Below are positions 1 to 8,148 of a DNA stretch of 44,983 bases, one piece after another. How positions within the stretch are numbered: the stretch's first letter is position 1; every line of letters begins with the position of its first letter. Origin of the DNA: an uncultured Akkermansia sp. (lineage in GTDB: Bacteria > Verrucomicrobiota > Verrucomicrobiia > Verrucomicrobiales > Akkermansiaceae); NCBI GenBank assembly GCA_949296365.1, contig CASFPZ010000017.1, positions 1 through 44,983 of the forward strand, read 5' to 3'. Both the position numbers and the translations under genes were made by a program. Under the pieces are notes generated by a model. It did no database searches. It was not told where the DNA came from and saw only the letters and a program-made list of their open reading frames with translations.

Positions 1-489
1 AGTCACTCCTTCAACATAGGGCATTACGAAATAATACGTGCCATTGGCTTTAAAACATTCCAGGATCTTAACAATACCCGGGTGGTCGAGATAAGCCAGC
101 GTCTGAGCTTCTTTGAAGAATTTGTCTGACCATTTCTGGAAGTCGTTTTCTTTACCAGGAGAAGGAAGAATCATTCGCTCCTCGTCGCGGAACGAATAGC
201 CCTGCGGGAAGTTTTCCTTAATCACCACGCGTTGCGAGGACTCTCGATTGTCAGCCAGGTAGGTAATGCCAAAACTACCTTGGCCTAACGTCTGGATGAT
301 TTCATATTGGCCCAAGGCATAACCAGTGGGTAGTTGGCTTGAGGATGGTGATTCTGGTTTGACGACTGGTCGTTCGGCGTAGATCGTTGAGAGGTCTTGT
401 CGTGCTGCATAGATTGTTTCCTGAGAGGACTGCGGGGGGGGGGGGGGGGGGACTCTTGCGATATAAAAATAAGAAAATATAAACGTTAT
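1..489 (-). CDS. Serine/threonine protein kinase, N-terminal part (runs off the window start)
   Basis: The minus-strand frame encodes the N-lobe of a eukaryotic-type Ser/Thr kinase. A glycine-rich loop (GQGSFGITYLA) is followed by VVIKE with the ATP-binding lysine, then a C-helix region (FFKEAQTLAYLDHPGIVKI) and the hinge stretch YYFVMPYVEG. The HRD and DFG motifs lie beyond position 1. The kinase frame is open back to a TAA at 490-492, but it contains no ATG, GTG or TTG before the kinase domain. The only upstream start candidates (GTG at 550, TTG at 547) are in another frame, on the far side of an 18-base G:C run at 434-451. Losing one base (17) or gaining two (20) in that run would join that start to the kinase frame. 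As given, the 5' end is either out of frame (phase-OFF or a sequencing error) or uses a start I cannot see. The kinase identity is firm; the true start is unknown. Confidence 0.75.
   Translation of the reverse strand, partial: MTFIFSYFYIARVPPPPPPQSSQETIYAARQDLSTIYAERPVVKPESPSSSQLPTGYALGQYEIIQTLGQGSFGITYLADNRESSQRVVIKENFPQGYSFRDEERMILPSPGKENDFQKWSDKFFKEAQTLAYLDHPGIVKILECFKANGTYYFVMPYVEGVT
434..451. repeat. Homopolymer of 18 G (C on the minus strand) at the 5' end of the kinase gene
   Basis: Eighteen consecutive G residues on the plus strand read as a polyproline-coding C tract in the kinase direction. The length sets which upstream frame is joined to the kinase frame. Tracts of this kind are classic slipped-strand contingency sites in other bacteria, and they are also frequent sequencing-error sites. 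The sequence alone cannot separate these two. Confidence 0.85.
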
Positions 490-790
490 TTATTTTGACA
501 ATGATATAAATAATTTTAATATAGTAAAAAAAGTAAGTATTTGGCAACACTTTTTTGAATAAACTTTCCCTTGAGGTACTTCTCTGGGAAGAAAGCTAAC
601 GCCATCAAAATACAGATTTGGGTAACGTTGGTGCCAACCTGTTGTTCATTTTTGTGGATTTGGAAAAGGGTTTATGACTTAAGAGTAGAGGTAGTGAGTT
701 CTTCTGATGAAGGAAAATTTACCAAGTTTCTGAAAAAATGTTGCTAAAGTTCAGGCGAGTGCTTTCGAGTAAAGAGATCCTGGAGTGAAA
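490..790. other. Intergenic region between the kinase and the feo operon terminator
   Basis: About 300 bases without a convincing gene. The part next to the G tract is very AT-rich (about 452-560) and could hold the kinase promoter on the minus strand. A GTG at 548-550 opens an 82-codon frame whose first 30 residues are Ile/Tyr/Phe/Asn-rich and look like translated non-coding DNA. I see no RNA gene or repeat here. Confidence 0.5.
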
Positions 791-831
791 AGTAAAAACC
801 GTTTCGCCGTATTGAGTTCGACGAAACGGTT
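791..831 (-). terminator. Rho-independent terminator of the feo operon
   Basis: A perfect 10-bp stem (797-806 with 822-831, arm AACCGTTTCG) has a 15-nt loop and, read on the minus strand, is followed by TTTTTACTTTTC. It lies 66 bp after the stop of the Cys-rich protein gene, so it closes the feo operon. Confidence 0.75.
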
Positions 832-896
832 AGCGTTATCCCTTAGTTATGTTATGGCGATTAGAAGTGAATCTAACTGGGACGATATGGAGGGGG

Positions 897-1115
897 TTAT
901 GGTTTTTTTTGTTGTTTGTTGGCAGAGTGGCTGCCGCAACATGAGTGGGGTGTAGATTTGTTACTTTTTGCCGATGGACAGCAACTGCAGCTACCTCCGC
1001 AACTACAACTGCTTCCGCAGCCGCAACTACCGTGCGAACCTTTTTTGAAGAAAGTTTGGTAAACGGCCCAGGCAAATGCCACGATGAGGATACCTCCTAT
1101 AATATAGTCGCCCAT
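897..1115 (-). CDS. FeoB-associated Cys-rich membrane protein
   Basis: This 72-residue protein has one N-terminal membrane segment (about residues 4-20, IIGGILIVAFAWAVYQ). A short cytosolic-type tail follows that is packed with cysteines (CGCGSSCSCGG, SCSCC and a final CCG) and ends in a Lys/Gln-rich stretch. This is the layout of the small FeoB-associated Cys-rich proteins that sit beside feoB in many bacteria and are thought to help Fe(II) transport or bind metal at the membrane; the exact role is not settled. It starts 46 bp after the feoB stop and is followed by the operon terminator, so it is the last gene of the operon. There is no clear ribosome-binding site, so it may be translated at low level. 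Confidence 0.8.
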   Translation of the reverse strand: MGDYIIGGILIVAFAWAVYQTFFKKGSHGSCGCGSSCSCGGSCSCCPSAKSNKSTPHSCCGSHSANKQQKKP

Positions 1116-1161
1116 AATTAGTATAGAGTTACGAGTGAATGTCTTCTAAGCAAAAGTTTGA

Positions 1162-3399
1162 TTAGGATTGGCGGGGTTGAGCTGGTTTTTTGATGATGAG
1201 CCAAACGAGACAAGCAAGAATCAGGCAGGAGAGAATCTGTGTAAAGCCAAATGTGCCCTCCGTAATCCAATATCCCAAATGGGTGATGAGAAATGCTGTA
1301 ATGTAGGCCAATCCGCACATGTAACCAATGGCGAACCAAGTCCATTTCGCGCTATTCATCTCGCGCCGAATGGCGCCGATTGCAGCAAAACAGGGAGCAC
1401 AAAGAAGGTTAAAGATCATGAACGAGAAGGCTGTCACTGTAGTGAATGCGGCTGCTTGCTGCAATTTGTCGCCAGTAGCCAAAATGGCCGCTTCTTCTTC
1501 GTCGATTTCTGGTTCGACTGCCGCCTCTGGGGCGCTCGAATCTTCCGTGGGCTCAACAGGTGCCTTAGGAGTATCGCTAGCGGGTTCTTCTGGGGCTTTT
1601 TCTTCACCTGTTGAATAAAGAACATCGAAGGTAGCTACGACATTTTCCTTAGCAATAAGGCCAGTAACCGCTGCGACAGTGGGTTTCCAGTCTCCCCAGC
1701 CTAGCGGGGCAAAGACGGGAGCTGCAACGTTGCCAATATCGGCCAACATACTGTCATTCTGTAATTCGGTAGATTCCATTTTCCATGTGTAGCTTGAGAG
1801 AAACCAGATGAGTGCGCTGGAAAGGAAAATGACTGTTGCTGCCCGTTGGACAAAGGCTTTACACCGATCCCAGGCGTGAATCAGAATGTTTTTCCAGGCT
1901 GGGATGTGATAAAGTGGCAATTCCATGACAAAGGGTGTCGGATCTCCTGCAAACATGGCTGTTTTTTTCAGGATGAGCCCAGACAAGATGATGGCGCCAA
2001 GACCGATGAAATAGGCGCTTGGTGCTACCCACGAAGATTCTGGGAAGAAGGCGCCTGCAATGAGAGCGATAATGGGGGTCTTCGCACTGCAGGGAATGAA
2101 GGTTGTTGTCATAATGGTCATGCGTCGGTCTTTTTCGCTGTTGATGGTACGTGTCGCCATGACCCCTGGAACGCCGCAACCCATGGAAACGAGCATTGGG
2201 ATGAACGATTTACCTGAGAGACCGAATTTGCGGAAAATGCGATCCATGATGAAAGCAACGCGTGCCATGTAACCACAGTCTTCTAAAATTCCAAGACAGA
2301 GGAAGAGTACTGCCATTTGAGGCAAGAACCCTAAAACAGCGCCGACTCCAGCGATAATTCCATCTTGAATAAGACTGACGAGCCAATCAGCACAACCCAT
2401 GCTGGCAAGAACGGAGTCAACGTAACCGGGAATGATTTCGCCAAAGAGCACATCGTTTGTCCAGTCTGTTCCGTAGGCTCCTATAGTTTGAATGGAAATG
2501 TAATAGACAGCCCACATGACGACCGCAAAAATGGGAAGTCCTAGCCAGCGGTTGGTGATGATGCGGTCGATGCGATCGCTGGTAGTCATTTCTCCTGGTT
2601 TTTTCCCAGAGATGCAGCCGTCGAGCAATTGAGCGATGTTGTTGTAACGCTCACTGGTGATGATGGATTCAACATCATCATCGCATTCTTCTTCGACTTC
2701 GGCAATGATTGCGTCAATTTTTCCCCGTTCTTCTGGGGTCATGCTGAGACTTTCAAGAACTTTACTGTCTTTTTCGAAAACCTTGACGGCAAACCATTTC
2801 TCTTGCCCAGAGGGGCAACGTGCCCCAATAATTTTCTCGATATTTTTAATAGCGTCGTCTACCTCTTTAGAAAAGGAGATCGAGAGCGGGGGTATCAACG
2901 TTGTTTTCTTGGTGGCTGCTTCGACGATGGCTGTTGTCAAACGATCGAGCCCTGTGCCTTTTAATGCGCTGATTTCGATAATGCGGCAACCGAGAGATTG
3001 AGAGAGTTGGTCGGTATTGATTTTAATGCCTCGTTTCTGGACGATATCGATCATGTTGAGAGCAATGAGAACAGGAATACCTAGTTCACACAGCTGTGTC
3101 GTTAAATAGAGATTTCTTTCCAGGTTACTGGCGTCAATTAAGTTGACGATGAGGTCAGGTCGCTCTTGGACGAGATAATTGCGACTGACGACTTCCTCTA
3201 ACGTATAAGGAGAGAGAGAGTAAATACCAGGAAGGTCTTGGACGAGGATGTCTTTGTGTCCTTTCAGGAATCCTTCCTTTTTTTCAACCGTGACGCCTGG
3301 CCAGTTGCCGACGTGTTGGTTGGCTCCTGTGAGGGCGTTAAAAAGTGTTGTTTTCCCGCAGTTAGGGTTACCGGCTAGAGCAATAGTTGTATTAGGCAT
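1162..3399 (-). CDS. feoB: Ferrous iron transporter FeoB
   Basis: FeoB imports Fe(II) across the inner membrane, driven or gated by an N-terminal G domain. The 745-residue protein shows the G1 loop GNPNCGKTT (residues 10-18), G3 DLPG (55-58) and G4 NMID (115-118), then the cytosolic helical domain and the membrane core with the two gate repeats (for example MLVSMGCGVPGVMATRT and LIAKENVVAT). An unusual acidic, Pro/Glu/Ala-rich stretch of about 50 residues (from KAPEEPASDTP to EIDEEEAAI) precedes the last membrane helices and looks disordered. A GAGGAT ribosome-binding site overlaps the end of the upstream feoA, which supports this ATG. It is part of a minus-strand operon feoA-feoA-feoB-Cys-rich protein, with a 14-bp gap after feoA. 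Confidence 0.96.
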   Translation of the reverse strand: MPNTTIALAGNPNCGKTTLFNALTGANQHVGNWPGVTVEKKEGFLKGHKDILVQDLPGIYSLSPYTLEEVVSRNYLVQERPDLIVNLIDASNLERNLYLTTQLCELGIPVLIALNMIDIVQKRGIKINTDQLSQSLGCRIIEISALKGTGLDRLTTAIVEAATKKTTLIPPLSISFSKEVDDAIKNIEKIIGARCPSGQEKWFAVKVFEKDSKVLESLSMTPEERGKIDAIIAEVEEECDDDVESIITSERYNNIAQLLDGCISGKKPGEMTTSDRIDRIITNRWLGLPIFAVVMWAVYYISIQTIGAYGTDWTNDVLFGEIIPGYVDSVLASMGCADWLVSLIQDGIIAGVGAVLGFLPQMAVLFLCLGILEDCGYMARVAFIMDRIFRKFGLSGKSFIPMLVSMGCGVPGVMATRTINSEKDRRMTIMTTTFIPCSAKTPIIALIAGAFFPESSWVAPSAYFIGLGAIILSGLILKKTAMFAGDPTPFVMELPLYHIPAWKNILIHAWDRCKAFVQRAATVIFLSSALIWFLSSYTWKMESTELQNDSMLADIGNVAAPVFAPLGWGDWKPTVAAVTGLIAKENVVATFDVLYSTGEEKAPEEPASDTPKAPVEPTEDSSAPEAAVEPEIDEEEAAILATGDKLQQAAAFTTVTAFSFMIFNLLCAPCFAAIGAIRREMNSAKWTWFAIGYMCGLAYITAFLITHLGYWITEGTFGFTQILSCLILACLVWLIIKKPAQPRQS

Positions 3400-3413
3400 A
3401 GGGTGAATCCTCT

Positions 3414-3647
3414 CTATTTCAAGATGATATTTTCTGCTTCAGACTTGCGGATGGAGAGTTCGTATCCTCGGACTGTGACTTCAATGGGATCGCCTAAAGG
3501 AGCTGTTTTGCGAATGGTAATGAGAATCCCTTTGGTTATTCCCATATCCATGATGCGACGTTTAATAGAATTTTCCCCTGTTAGTCGAGCTACAGTAACG
3601 GTTTCTCCGATATCTGCGTCTCTCAGGGTTTTTTGTTGTGTGTTCAT
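3414..3647 (-). CDS. feoA: FeoA family protein (proximal to feoB)
   Basis: A 77-residue SH3-like FeoA domain covers the whole protein. It has the typical pattern of a small beta-barrel with the RRIMDMGITKG turn, followed by ITIRKTAPLGDPIEVTVRGYELSIRKSEAENI. FeoA is a small cytosolic partner needed for FeoB activity, probably by contacting the FeoB G domain. The gene ends 14 bp before feoB. It is one of two FeoA genes in tandem here and is the more canonical of the two (it keeps the MGI and RGYELSIRKSEA segments). Confidence 0.92.
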   Translation of the reverse strand: MNTQQKTLRDADIGETVTVARLTGENSIKRRIMDMGITKGILITIRKTAPLGDPIEVTVRGYELSIRKSEAENIILK

Positions 3648-3685
3648 GATGTGTCAATGGAATAAGAAAACGTTTTGGAAGAGGC

Positions 3686-3937
3686 TTAGTCGACAAAGAT
3701 CTTCCCAGCGAGGTTTTTGCTGATGGCTATGCGAGATTCTTTGACTTTAACAATCAAGTTGCCATTCGTCTCTGAAATGACGGAAACAATGCTTCCTGCT
3801 ACAAAACCTAGATCTTCCAGAAAACGACGAGTTTCATCTTTACCGCGAACTCGATTGACATGGCGAATTTCGCCAATATGGAGCATGGAAAGAGGCATAG
3901 ACGGTGGTTTAGTTGGATGGAAATGATGGTTATTCAA
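3686..3937 (-). CDS. FeoA family protein (distal, first gene of the feo operon)
   Basis: A second FeoA-type SH3-like domain (about residues 17-83: LHIGEIRHVNRV, then RRFLEDLGFVAGSIVSVISE, ending VKESRIAISKNLAGKIFVD). It is diverged from the feoB-proximal copy. Two FeoA copies ahead of feoB are seen in many anaerobes, and the second may act in a heteromeric Feo complex. The N-terminal 13 residues are His/Pro-rich, and a shorter start at Met14 (position 3898) would give a standard-length FeoA. Neither ATG has a good ribosome-binding site, so the start is open. It is the first gene after the terminator at 3956-4000 and so probably carries the operon promoter upstream. I see no clear Fur box. Confidence 0.85.
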   Translation of the reverse strand: MNNHHFHPTKPPSMPLSMLHIGEIRHVNRVRGKDETRRFLEDLGFVAGSIVSVISETNGNLIVKVKESRIAISKNLAGKIFVD

Positions 3938-3955
3938 CTTGTAGTGTGTTATGAG

Positions 3956-4000
3956 AAAGGTGTCCCTATTGAGAGGGGGAGTGGCAATAGGAACGCCTTT
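3956..4000 (-). terminator. Terminator hairpin between the porin gene and the feo operon
   Basis: A long near-perfect stem (3956-3971 with 3985-4000, 14 of 16 positions complementary) with a 13-nt loop follows the porin stop by 34 bp. On the minus strand it ends in TTTCTCAT, a weak T tract, so it may be a moderate terminator or an mRNA 3' stabiliser. Confidence 0.65.
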
Positions 4001-4033
4001 CCATCAGTAATAAACAACAATGCGCCTAAGGTG

Positions 4034-5329
4034 TTAGAAGGTCAGGATGCCTTGGAGGCTGAATCCTGTCGCTATATCCGTGTCCGTTCTCATGGCCGGA
4101 TTTTTCGTTACCATGAACGAAGGTTGGATCATGAAATAGGGAGTAACCGAGTAGGCGTACAGGCATTGGAAGGTTGTTTCCCGATTGTGAGGTTTGACTC
4201 CTTCCTCTTCCAGAATGCTACTTTCTGGTTTGACGACGGCAACTGCTAACCCCAGGTAGTTGCCATCGGCTTCGCGAAGACCTGTCAGCAGTTCAATAGG
4301 CTTTTTAATGATGAGACCGCCGGAAACTTGGGCGACTGCTCCACCAGGGTTGCCAGATTCCGCGCTGCTCCAACCTGCGCGGAAGAAGACAGCAAACGGG
4401 CTTTTGCCGAGATCTTGCTCAAAGTTAACAGCGATGCCTGCTTCGTTTTCTCCATTAGCGTGGAAGAGGAAAGGTTCCAGACGATAGGTGCCCTGGCCAA
4501 TCCCGAAGGCATCTTCGTGTGTCCACCCGATTTCTCCAATGAGGTTGAACGATTTTCCATTGGTGTGTTTGAATGGGTTTTCTCCTCCTTCAACATCCAT
4601 CATGTTGCCACCTAGCTGGGCAAACCAATGATCATTGAACTGCCATTGGACTAAGAAACCGAAGTTACTTTCTCCTAGCGGTAAGACGAGGTTGTTGACA
4701 AATGGACCAGCGGTGAACTGTCCAAATGTGGTGTTGGCATAGGAGTTGGCATCGATGTAGTTGGTCTGGTTGATAACACCGGCCATAAAGACTCCTTTTC
4801 CATTGGCAAATCCCTGAGAGAGCAATACTTCAGGGAGGTAATAAAAATCATCGCCGAAGATATCGCAGTCGACGCTGCTGAGGCTGCCGAAAGCATCGTC
4901 TAGGGAAGAAGCTCTTGTGTCAGGATCGAGAGCTGTTGATCCAGAGAGTTCAGCCTTGATCCATGTTCCTTGGTGCCTGTCAGAACGGATGAGGTTGAGG
5001 CCCATTTGCGCGTGAATTTTATACCAGTTTTGCCCCGAGGGAGTGCCGTCAGCGGCATGTCCAGTCCAAGTCCTAGAATAGGCTTGTTCAAGAAGGAATT
5101 GAATGCGAGCCTCGTCTAATTTAGAGTGAAAATCCTTGAGCCACCGAGTTAAAGCGTCGTTAGGGATAGGAGTAGAGTCGTCACCATAGTCGGCGCCATA
5201 GATGTCAATATCGTCCAGGATGGCTCCCTGGCTTGGCGTTTCTTCTGCTGCGATGACTGTTGAACATAAACTGAGGCAGGCAGTTGACAGGGAGATGTAC
5301 TTAAATAAAGAATGGGTGTTGATTTTCAT
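4034..5329 (-). CDS. OprB-like carbohydrate-selective porin family outer-membrane protein
   Basis: This 431-residue protein has a signal peptide (about residues 1-28, cleaved near VIAA/EE), a soluble N-terminal part including a helical stretch (ALTRWLKDFHSKLDEARIQFLLEQAYS), and then alternating amphipathic strands rich in Gly and aromatic residues. It ends in GFSLQGILTF, with the C-terminal Phe expected for BAM-inserted barrels. Motifs such as WFAQLGGNMMD, YRLEPFLF and FAVFFRAGWSSAES resemble OprB family (PF04966) porins that pass sugars through the outer membrane. It is a single-gene unit with a hairpin after it. It lies beside the feo operon, but I see no evidence that it handles iron. Family call fairly firm; substrate unknown. 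Confidence 0.75.
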   Translation of the reverse strand: MKINTHSLFKYISLSTACLSLCSTVIAAEETPSQGAILDDIDIYGADYGDDSTPIPNDALTRWLKDFHSKLDEARIQFLLEQAYSRTWTGHAADGTPSGQNWYKIHAQMGLNLIRSDRHQGTWIKAELSGSTALDPDTRASSLDDAFGSLSSVDCDIFGDDFYYLPEVLLSQGFANGKGVFMAGVINQTNYIDANSYANTTFGQFTAGPFVNNLVLPLGESNFGFLVQWQFNDHWFAQLGGNMMDVEGGENPFKHTNGKSFNLIGEIGWTHEDAFGIGQGTYRLEPFLFHANGENEAGIAVNFEQDLGKSPFAVFFRAGWSSAESGNPGGAVAQVSGGLIIKKPIELLTGLREADGNYLGLAVAVVKPESSILEEEGVKPHNRETTFQCLYAYSVTPYFMIQPSFMVTKNPAMRTDTDIATGFSLQGILTF

Positions 5330-5504
5330 AAGATGGATAATTTGTGATGGAAAAGGTTAATAATAAAAACGATAAATGTTACCTTACAAACTCATGGATA
5401 GAGAAGTTTGGAGTAACAATAAATGTGCATAGAAACCCCGTTTGATCTTGGATGTGAACGCTTTGACAGAATGAAGGTGCTATTGTGCATAAATAGAAGT
5501 GCTG
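5330..5504 (-). promoter_or_regulatory. Upstream region of the porin gene
   Basis: This 175-bp gap between the transporter stop and the porin start presumably holds the porin promoter. It is AT-rich near the start codon. No recognisable operator, hairpin or strong ribosome-binding site was found. Confidence 0.4.
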
Positions 5505-7112
5505 TTATCTCAGGAAACTAATGATGAAACGAGAACCTAGAGTCATGAGGATCAAGGCTACAGGATATGCAGTCGCATAACTAATGATAGGAAGTTGCGA
5601 ATCGGTTTTTGCGGAGATTGTTCCTAATGCTGGGGTTGAAGTCATACCCCCGCAGATTCCACCGAGACATTCCAATATGTTCATTTTAAAGCATTTCATT
5701 CCAATAATATACGCTAATAACATAGGTAAACTGGTAACTAGGATGCCAATGATAAAAACGACGAAGCCGTATTGGTGAACTGTTTCGATGAGATCGGCTC
5801 CACCACGAATCCCCGCATCAGCAAGGAACAGGATGAGTCCTAAATCTTGGAGTAAGATACGCGAAGGTCTTGGAATATAACCAACGATGGGACCAATTTT
5901 GCCAAAATGTCCAAGAATGAGTGCTGCAATGAGAGGTCCTCCTGCTATACCTAGAGAAAGAGAAGGACCTCCAGGAAACTTGACCTGAATCATTCCAACG
6001 ACGATACCTAAAGCGATGCCAAACGCTAAAGACATAATATCAGTGGCGTTGATGGAATTGCTTCTGTGACCTATTTTACGAGCGAACGATTCGATATCTT
6101 GAATTTGGCCTACGACGGTTAACACGTCGTTTCGTTGGAGGATTGTTTCTGCGGAAGGTACGAAGGTGAATCCTAAGCGTGAAATGCGCGAAATAATAAC
6201 GTGGTCGCGTTCGAGAAGGTCTAAAGCATTACATTTTTTCCCAGCTATACTGGGGTTGGTGACAATGAGCGCTCGTCGTTCGCGAGTTGAATCAATAGCA
6301 TAAGGATTTTTGATGATTGTACCAAGGAATTCGGCAGCCATTTCGATATGTTGGCGGGTTCCGACAATAAGGACTTCAGAATTGATTTCAAAACGATCGT
6401 TTGGAGAAAGAGGTTCCAAGCGATTATTATGAACGATGCGAGTAATACGACAATGTAACTTCTCAATCAGCGAACAGGATGAAATTGGTGTTCCAACGAG
6501 ATCTTCTCGTTGCACTTGGATGAGTTTAATGACAATGTTATCGTCATCCGTTTTTAAATTTTGTTTTGATTCTTGCTCGAGGTTCAAACGTAATAATGAA
6601 GGAACTAACTGAACAAATAAAACAACGCCAATTACTCCAAAAGGATAAGCTATACCGTAGCCAATACTGACGCCAGAGGATTGGCCGGTAAGCGTAGTCA
6701 TTGTTTCGGAAGCAGCCGCCAAAGCTGGCGTACTTGTACATGCTCCAGCAAAAATACCCGCCGAGAGGTTCGCCGGTATTTTGAATATGTAGCCGAGAAT
6801 ACATGTGACGGCGGCGCTAATTGCAACAATGAGTAAAGATAAACATGTCAGCTTCCCCCCTTGGTTAGATAGCGACGAAAAAAATCTGTTGCCTGTACCA
6901 AGTCCAATACAATATACAAAAATTGCTAACCCTAAATCACCAATTCCAGCAGGAACGTGGAAACCGTAGTGCCCGGCAAGCAATGCCATAAACAAGACTC
7001 CGGACAGACCTAACGATATGCCTCGAATAGATATGTTCCCTAATATGAGACCGATTCCCATAATCAGAAACAGAACGATAAGAGGATTCGAGAAAAGATT
7101 CTCTGGGGTCAT
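5505..7112 (-). CDS. AspT/YidE/YbjL-family transporter with two RCK_C domains
   Basis: A 535-residue membrane protein of the aspartate-alanine antiporter family. Five or six N-terminal membrane helices include the re-entrant motif GACTSTPALAAA. A cytosolic part follows with two TrkA_C/RCK_C-like domains (near VQREDLVGTPI and IVTNPSIAGKKC). A second membrane half carries the mirror motif GGMTSTPALG. This symmetric GxxTSTPAL repeat is diagnostic of the family; the substrate (a dicarboxylate, amino acid or other anion) cannot be read from sequence. I place the start at the ATG at 7110-7112, which forms an ATGA overlap with the nrdG stop; a TTG three codons upstream (7121) is less likely. The overlap implies translational coupling with the anaerobic RNR genes, an unexpected pairing. 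Confidence 0.85.
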   Translation of the reverse strand: MTPENLFSNPLIVLFLIMGIGLILGNISIRGISLGLSGVLFMALLAGHYGFHVPAGIGDLGLAIFVYCIGLGTGNRFFSSLSNQGGKLTCLSLLIVAISAAVTCILGYIFKIPANLSAGIFAGACTSTPALAAASETMTTLTGQSSGVSIGYGIAYPFGVIGVVLFVQLVPSLLRLNLEQESKQNLKTDDDNIVIKLIQVQREDLVGTPISSCSLIEKLHCRITRIVHNNRLEPLSPNDRFEINSEVLIVGTRQHIEMAAEFLGTIIKNPYAIDSTRERRALIVTNPSIAGKKCNALDLLERDHVIISRISRLGFTFVPSAETILQRNDVLTVVGQIQDIESFARKIGHRSNSINATDIMSLAFGIALGIVVGMIQVKFPGGPSLSLGIAGGPLIAALILGHFGKIGPIVGYIPRPSRILLQDLGLILFLADAGIRGGADLIETVHQYGFVVFIIGILVTSLPMLLAYIIGMKCFKMNILECLGGICGGMTSTPALGTISAKTDSQLPIISYATAYPVALILMTLGSRFIISFLR

Positions 7113-7891
7113 AGAAAGCAAGAGACTTGAGATTTATCTTTTACTGAAGAACGCTGATCTTTGAAATTACGCAATTGAATAGGGATTTTACTTTTGAGTA
7201 ATGATGGGTCGAAACGGCGTATTGGATTTTGCAGGTTGTGCATATTGTGATCGGTATGAAAATAATGTTGCAAGTAGTAATTCCACTGATAACCCCGCAT
7301 TTCTAAATCATTGATGATTTGTTGAATATCTGCTTCATTCAGTAGATCGGGATGAACCGTTGTTCGCACTTCAAATGAAATCTTTTGCTGGGCAATGAGA
7401 TACGATAATGTTTGATCGAAAGCTTGGAAAAGTCCTTGCGAACCGCCTGTGATTGAATGAAATTTACGGTAAGGAGATTTATAATCCAAAGCTATGTATT
7501 GAATGAGATCTTGTTCCACCAGATAACGGATAAGTTGAGGATTGGTCCCGTTAGTATCTATTTTAATGGAATAATTCATGGATCGCGCCATATTACAAAT
7601 TTCCGGAAGATATGGACTAAGCGTACATTCTCCACCTGACAAGACGATTGCGTTCAAAAAACGCGACCTGACATGTAAAAACTCGTATAGGTTTTTTTCT
7701 TTAAAATTTGCTGGGAAAAGCGTCGAACAATTCCATCGTCTGGCTAAGTCGGCATTGTAACAATATGAGCATCTCATATTACAGCCATTGAACCAAAGGA
7801 TACAAGCCAACTTGCCCGGATAATCCAATAGGGTGAGGGGGGTAATATCGGCTATGACATGGGGGCATCCTGTCGTAAGGTTGGCAACCAT
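7109..7891 (-). CDS. nrdG: Anaerobic ribonucleotide reductase activating enzyme (radical SAM)
   Basis: NrdG uses a [4Fe-4S] cluster and S-adenosylmethionine to place the glycyl radical on NrdD. With the start chosen here the protein has 260 residues and the radical SAM motif C37-NMR-C41-SY-C44, preceded by LDYPGKLACILWFNGC as in NrdG/PflA relatives. It also has the downstream IVLSGGECTLS motif, in which GGE helps bind SAM. Three in-frame ATGs exist (7939, 7906 and 7891). Only 7891 has a strong ribosome-binding site (GAGGGGGAAC directly before it), so I choose that one. The gene starts 28 bp after the small glycyl-radical ORF and its stop overlaps the transporter start by ATGA. Confidence 0.92.
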   Translation of the reverse strand: MVANLTTGCPHVIADITPLTLLDYPGKLACILWFNGCNMRCSYCYNADLARRWNCSTLFPANFKEKNLYEFLHVRSRFLNAIVLSGGECTLSPYLPEICNMARSMNYSIKIDTNGTNPQLIRYLVEQDLIQYIALDYKSPYRKFHSITGGSQGLFQAFDQTLSYLIAQQKISFEVRTTVHPDLLNEADIQQIINDLEMRGYQWNYYLQHYFHTDHNMHNLQNPIRRFDPSLLKSKIPIQLRNFKDQRSSVKDKSQVSCFL

Positions 7892-7919
7892 GTTCCCCCT
7901 CAACATTTGAGGCGGGCTA

Positions 7920-8132
7920 TTATGCTGATGGAGCTTCATGGTGCGGGTGTGGGACGAAAGTTGAACTTATGGGAACAATTGGGGGCTCAATGAAATGTTT
8001 ACGGTCGTGAAATTCTCCTTGCTTTCCAACGTTGAATGTTTCAACTGGACGATGGTAACCCATAACGCGAGTATAAATAGTACAACGTGTGCGTTCTTGT
8101 GAGTAACGGGAGAGTAAATCTTGTTGATTCAT
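7920..8132 (-). CDS. nrdD: Separate glycyl-radical domain of anaerobic ribonucleotide reductase (NrdD C-terminal part)
   Basis: A 70-residue ORF carrying the glycyl-radical end of class III RNR. The segment YTRVMGYHRPV contains the Gly that carries the radical, followed by ETFNVGKQGEFHDRKHF, the conserved tail of NrdD proteins. An upstream Cys (TRC) may complete the zinc site formed with the CPKC of the large part. In most bacteria this segment is fused to the catalytic subunit; here it begins at an ATG 16 bp after the nrdD stop and in another frame. The large ORF contains no copy of the motif, so this small protein should be essential for activity. There is no obvious ribosome-binding site, so translation is probably coupled to nrdD. 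The frame is open upstream to 8207, so fusion by a frameshift in the overlap cannot be excluded. Confidence 0.85.
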   Translation of the reverse strand: MNQQDLLSRYSQERTRCTIYTRVMGYHRPVETFNVGKQGEFHDRKHFIEPPIVPISSTFVPHPHHEAPSA

Positions 8133-8148
8133 GAATCTAAAAAAATGG

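Noticed and set aside
302..550. 82-codon frame starting GTG at 550 across the G tract, taken as a gene
   Set aside because: Its downstream part is out of frame with the kinase domain and its N-terminus looks non-coding. It matters only as a possible 5' part of the kinase if the tract length changes.
3938..4033. Fur box ahead of the feo operon
   Set aside because: No stretch close to the GATAATGATAATCATTATC pattern; the only structure is the terminator-like hairpin.
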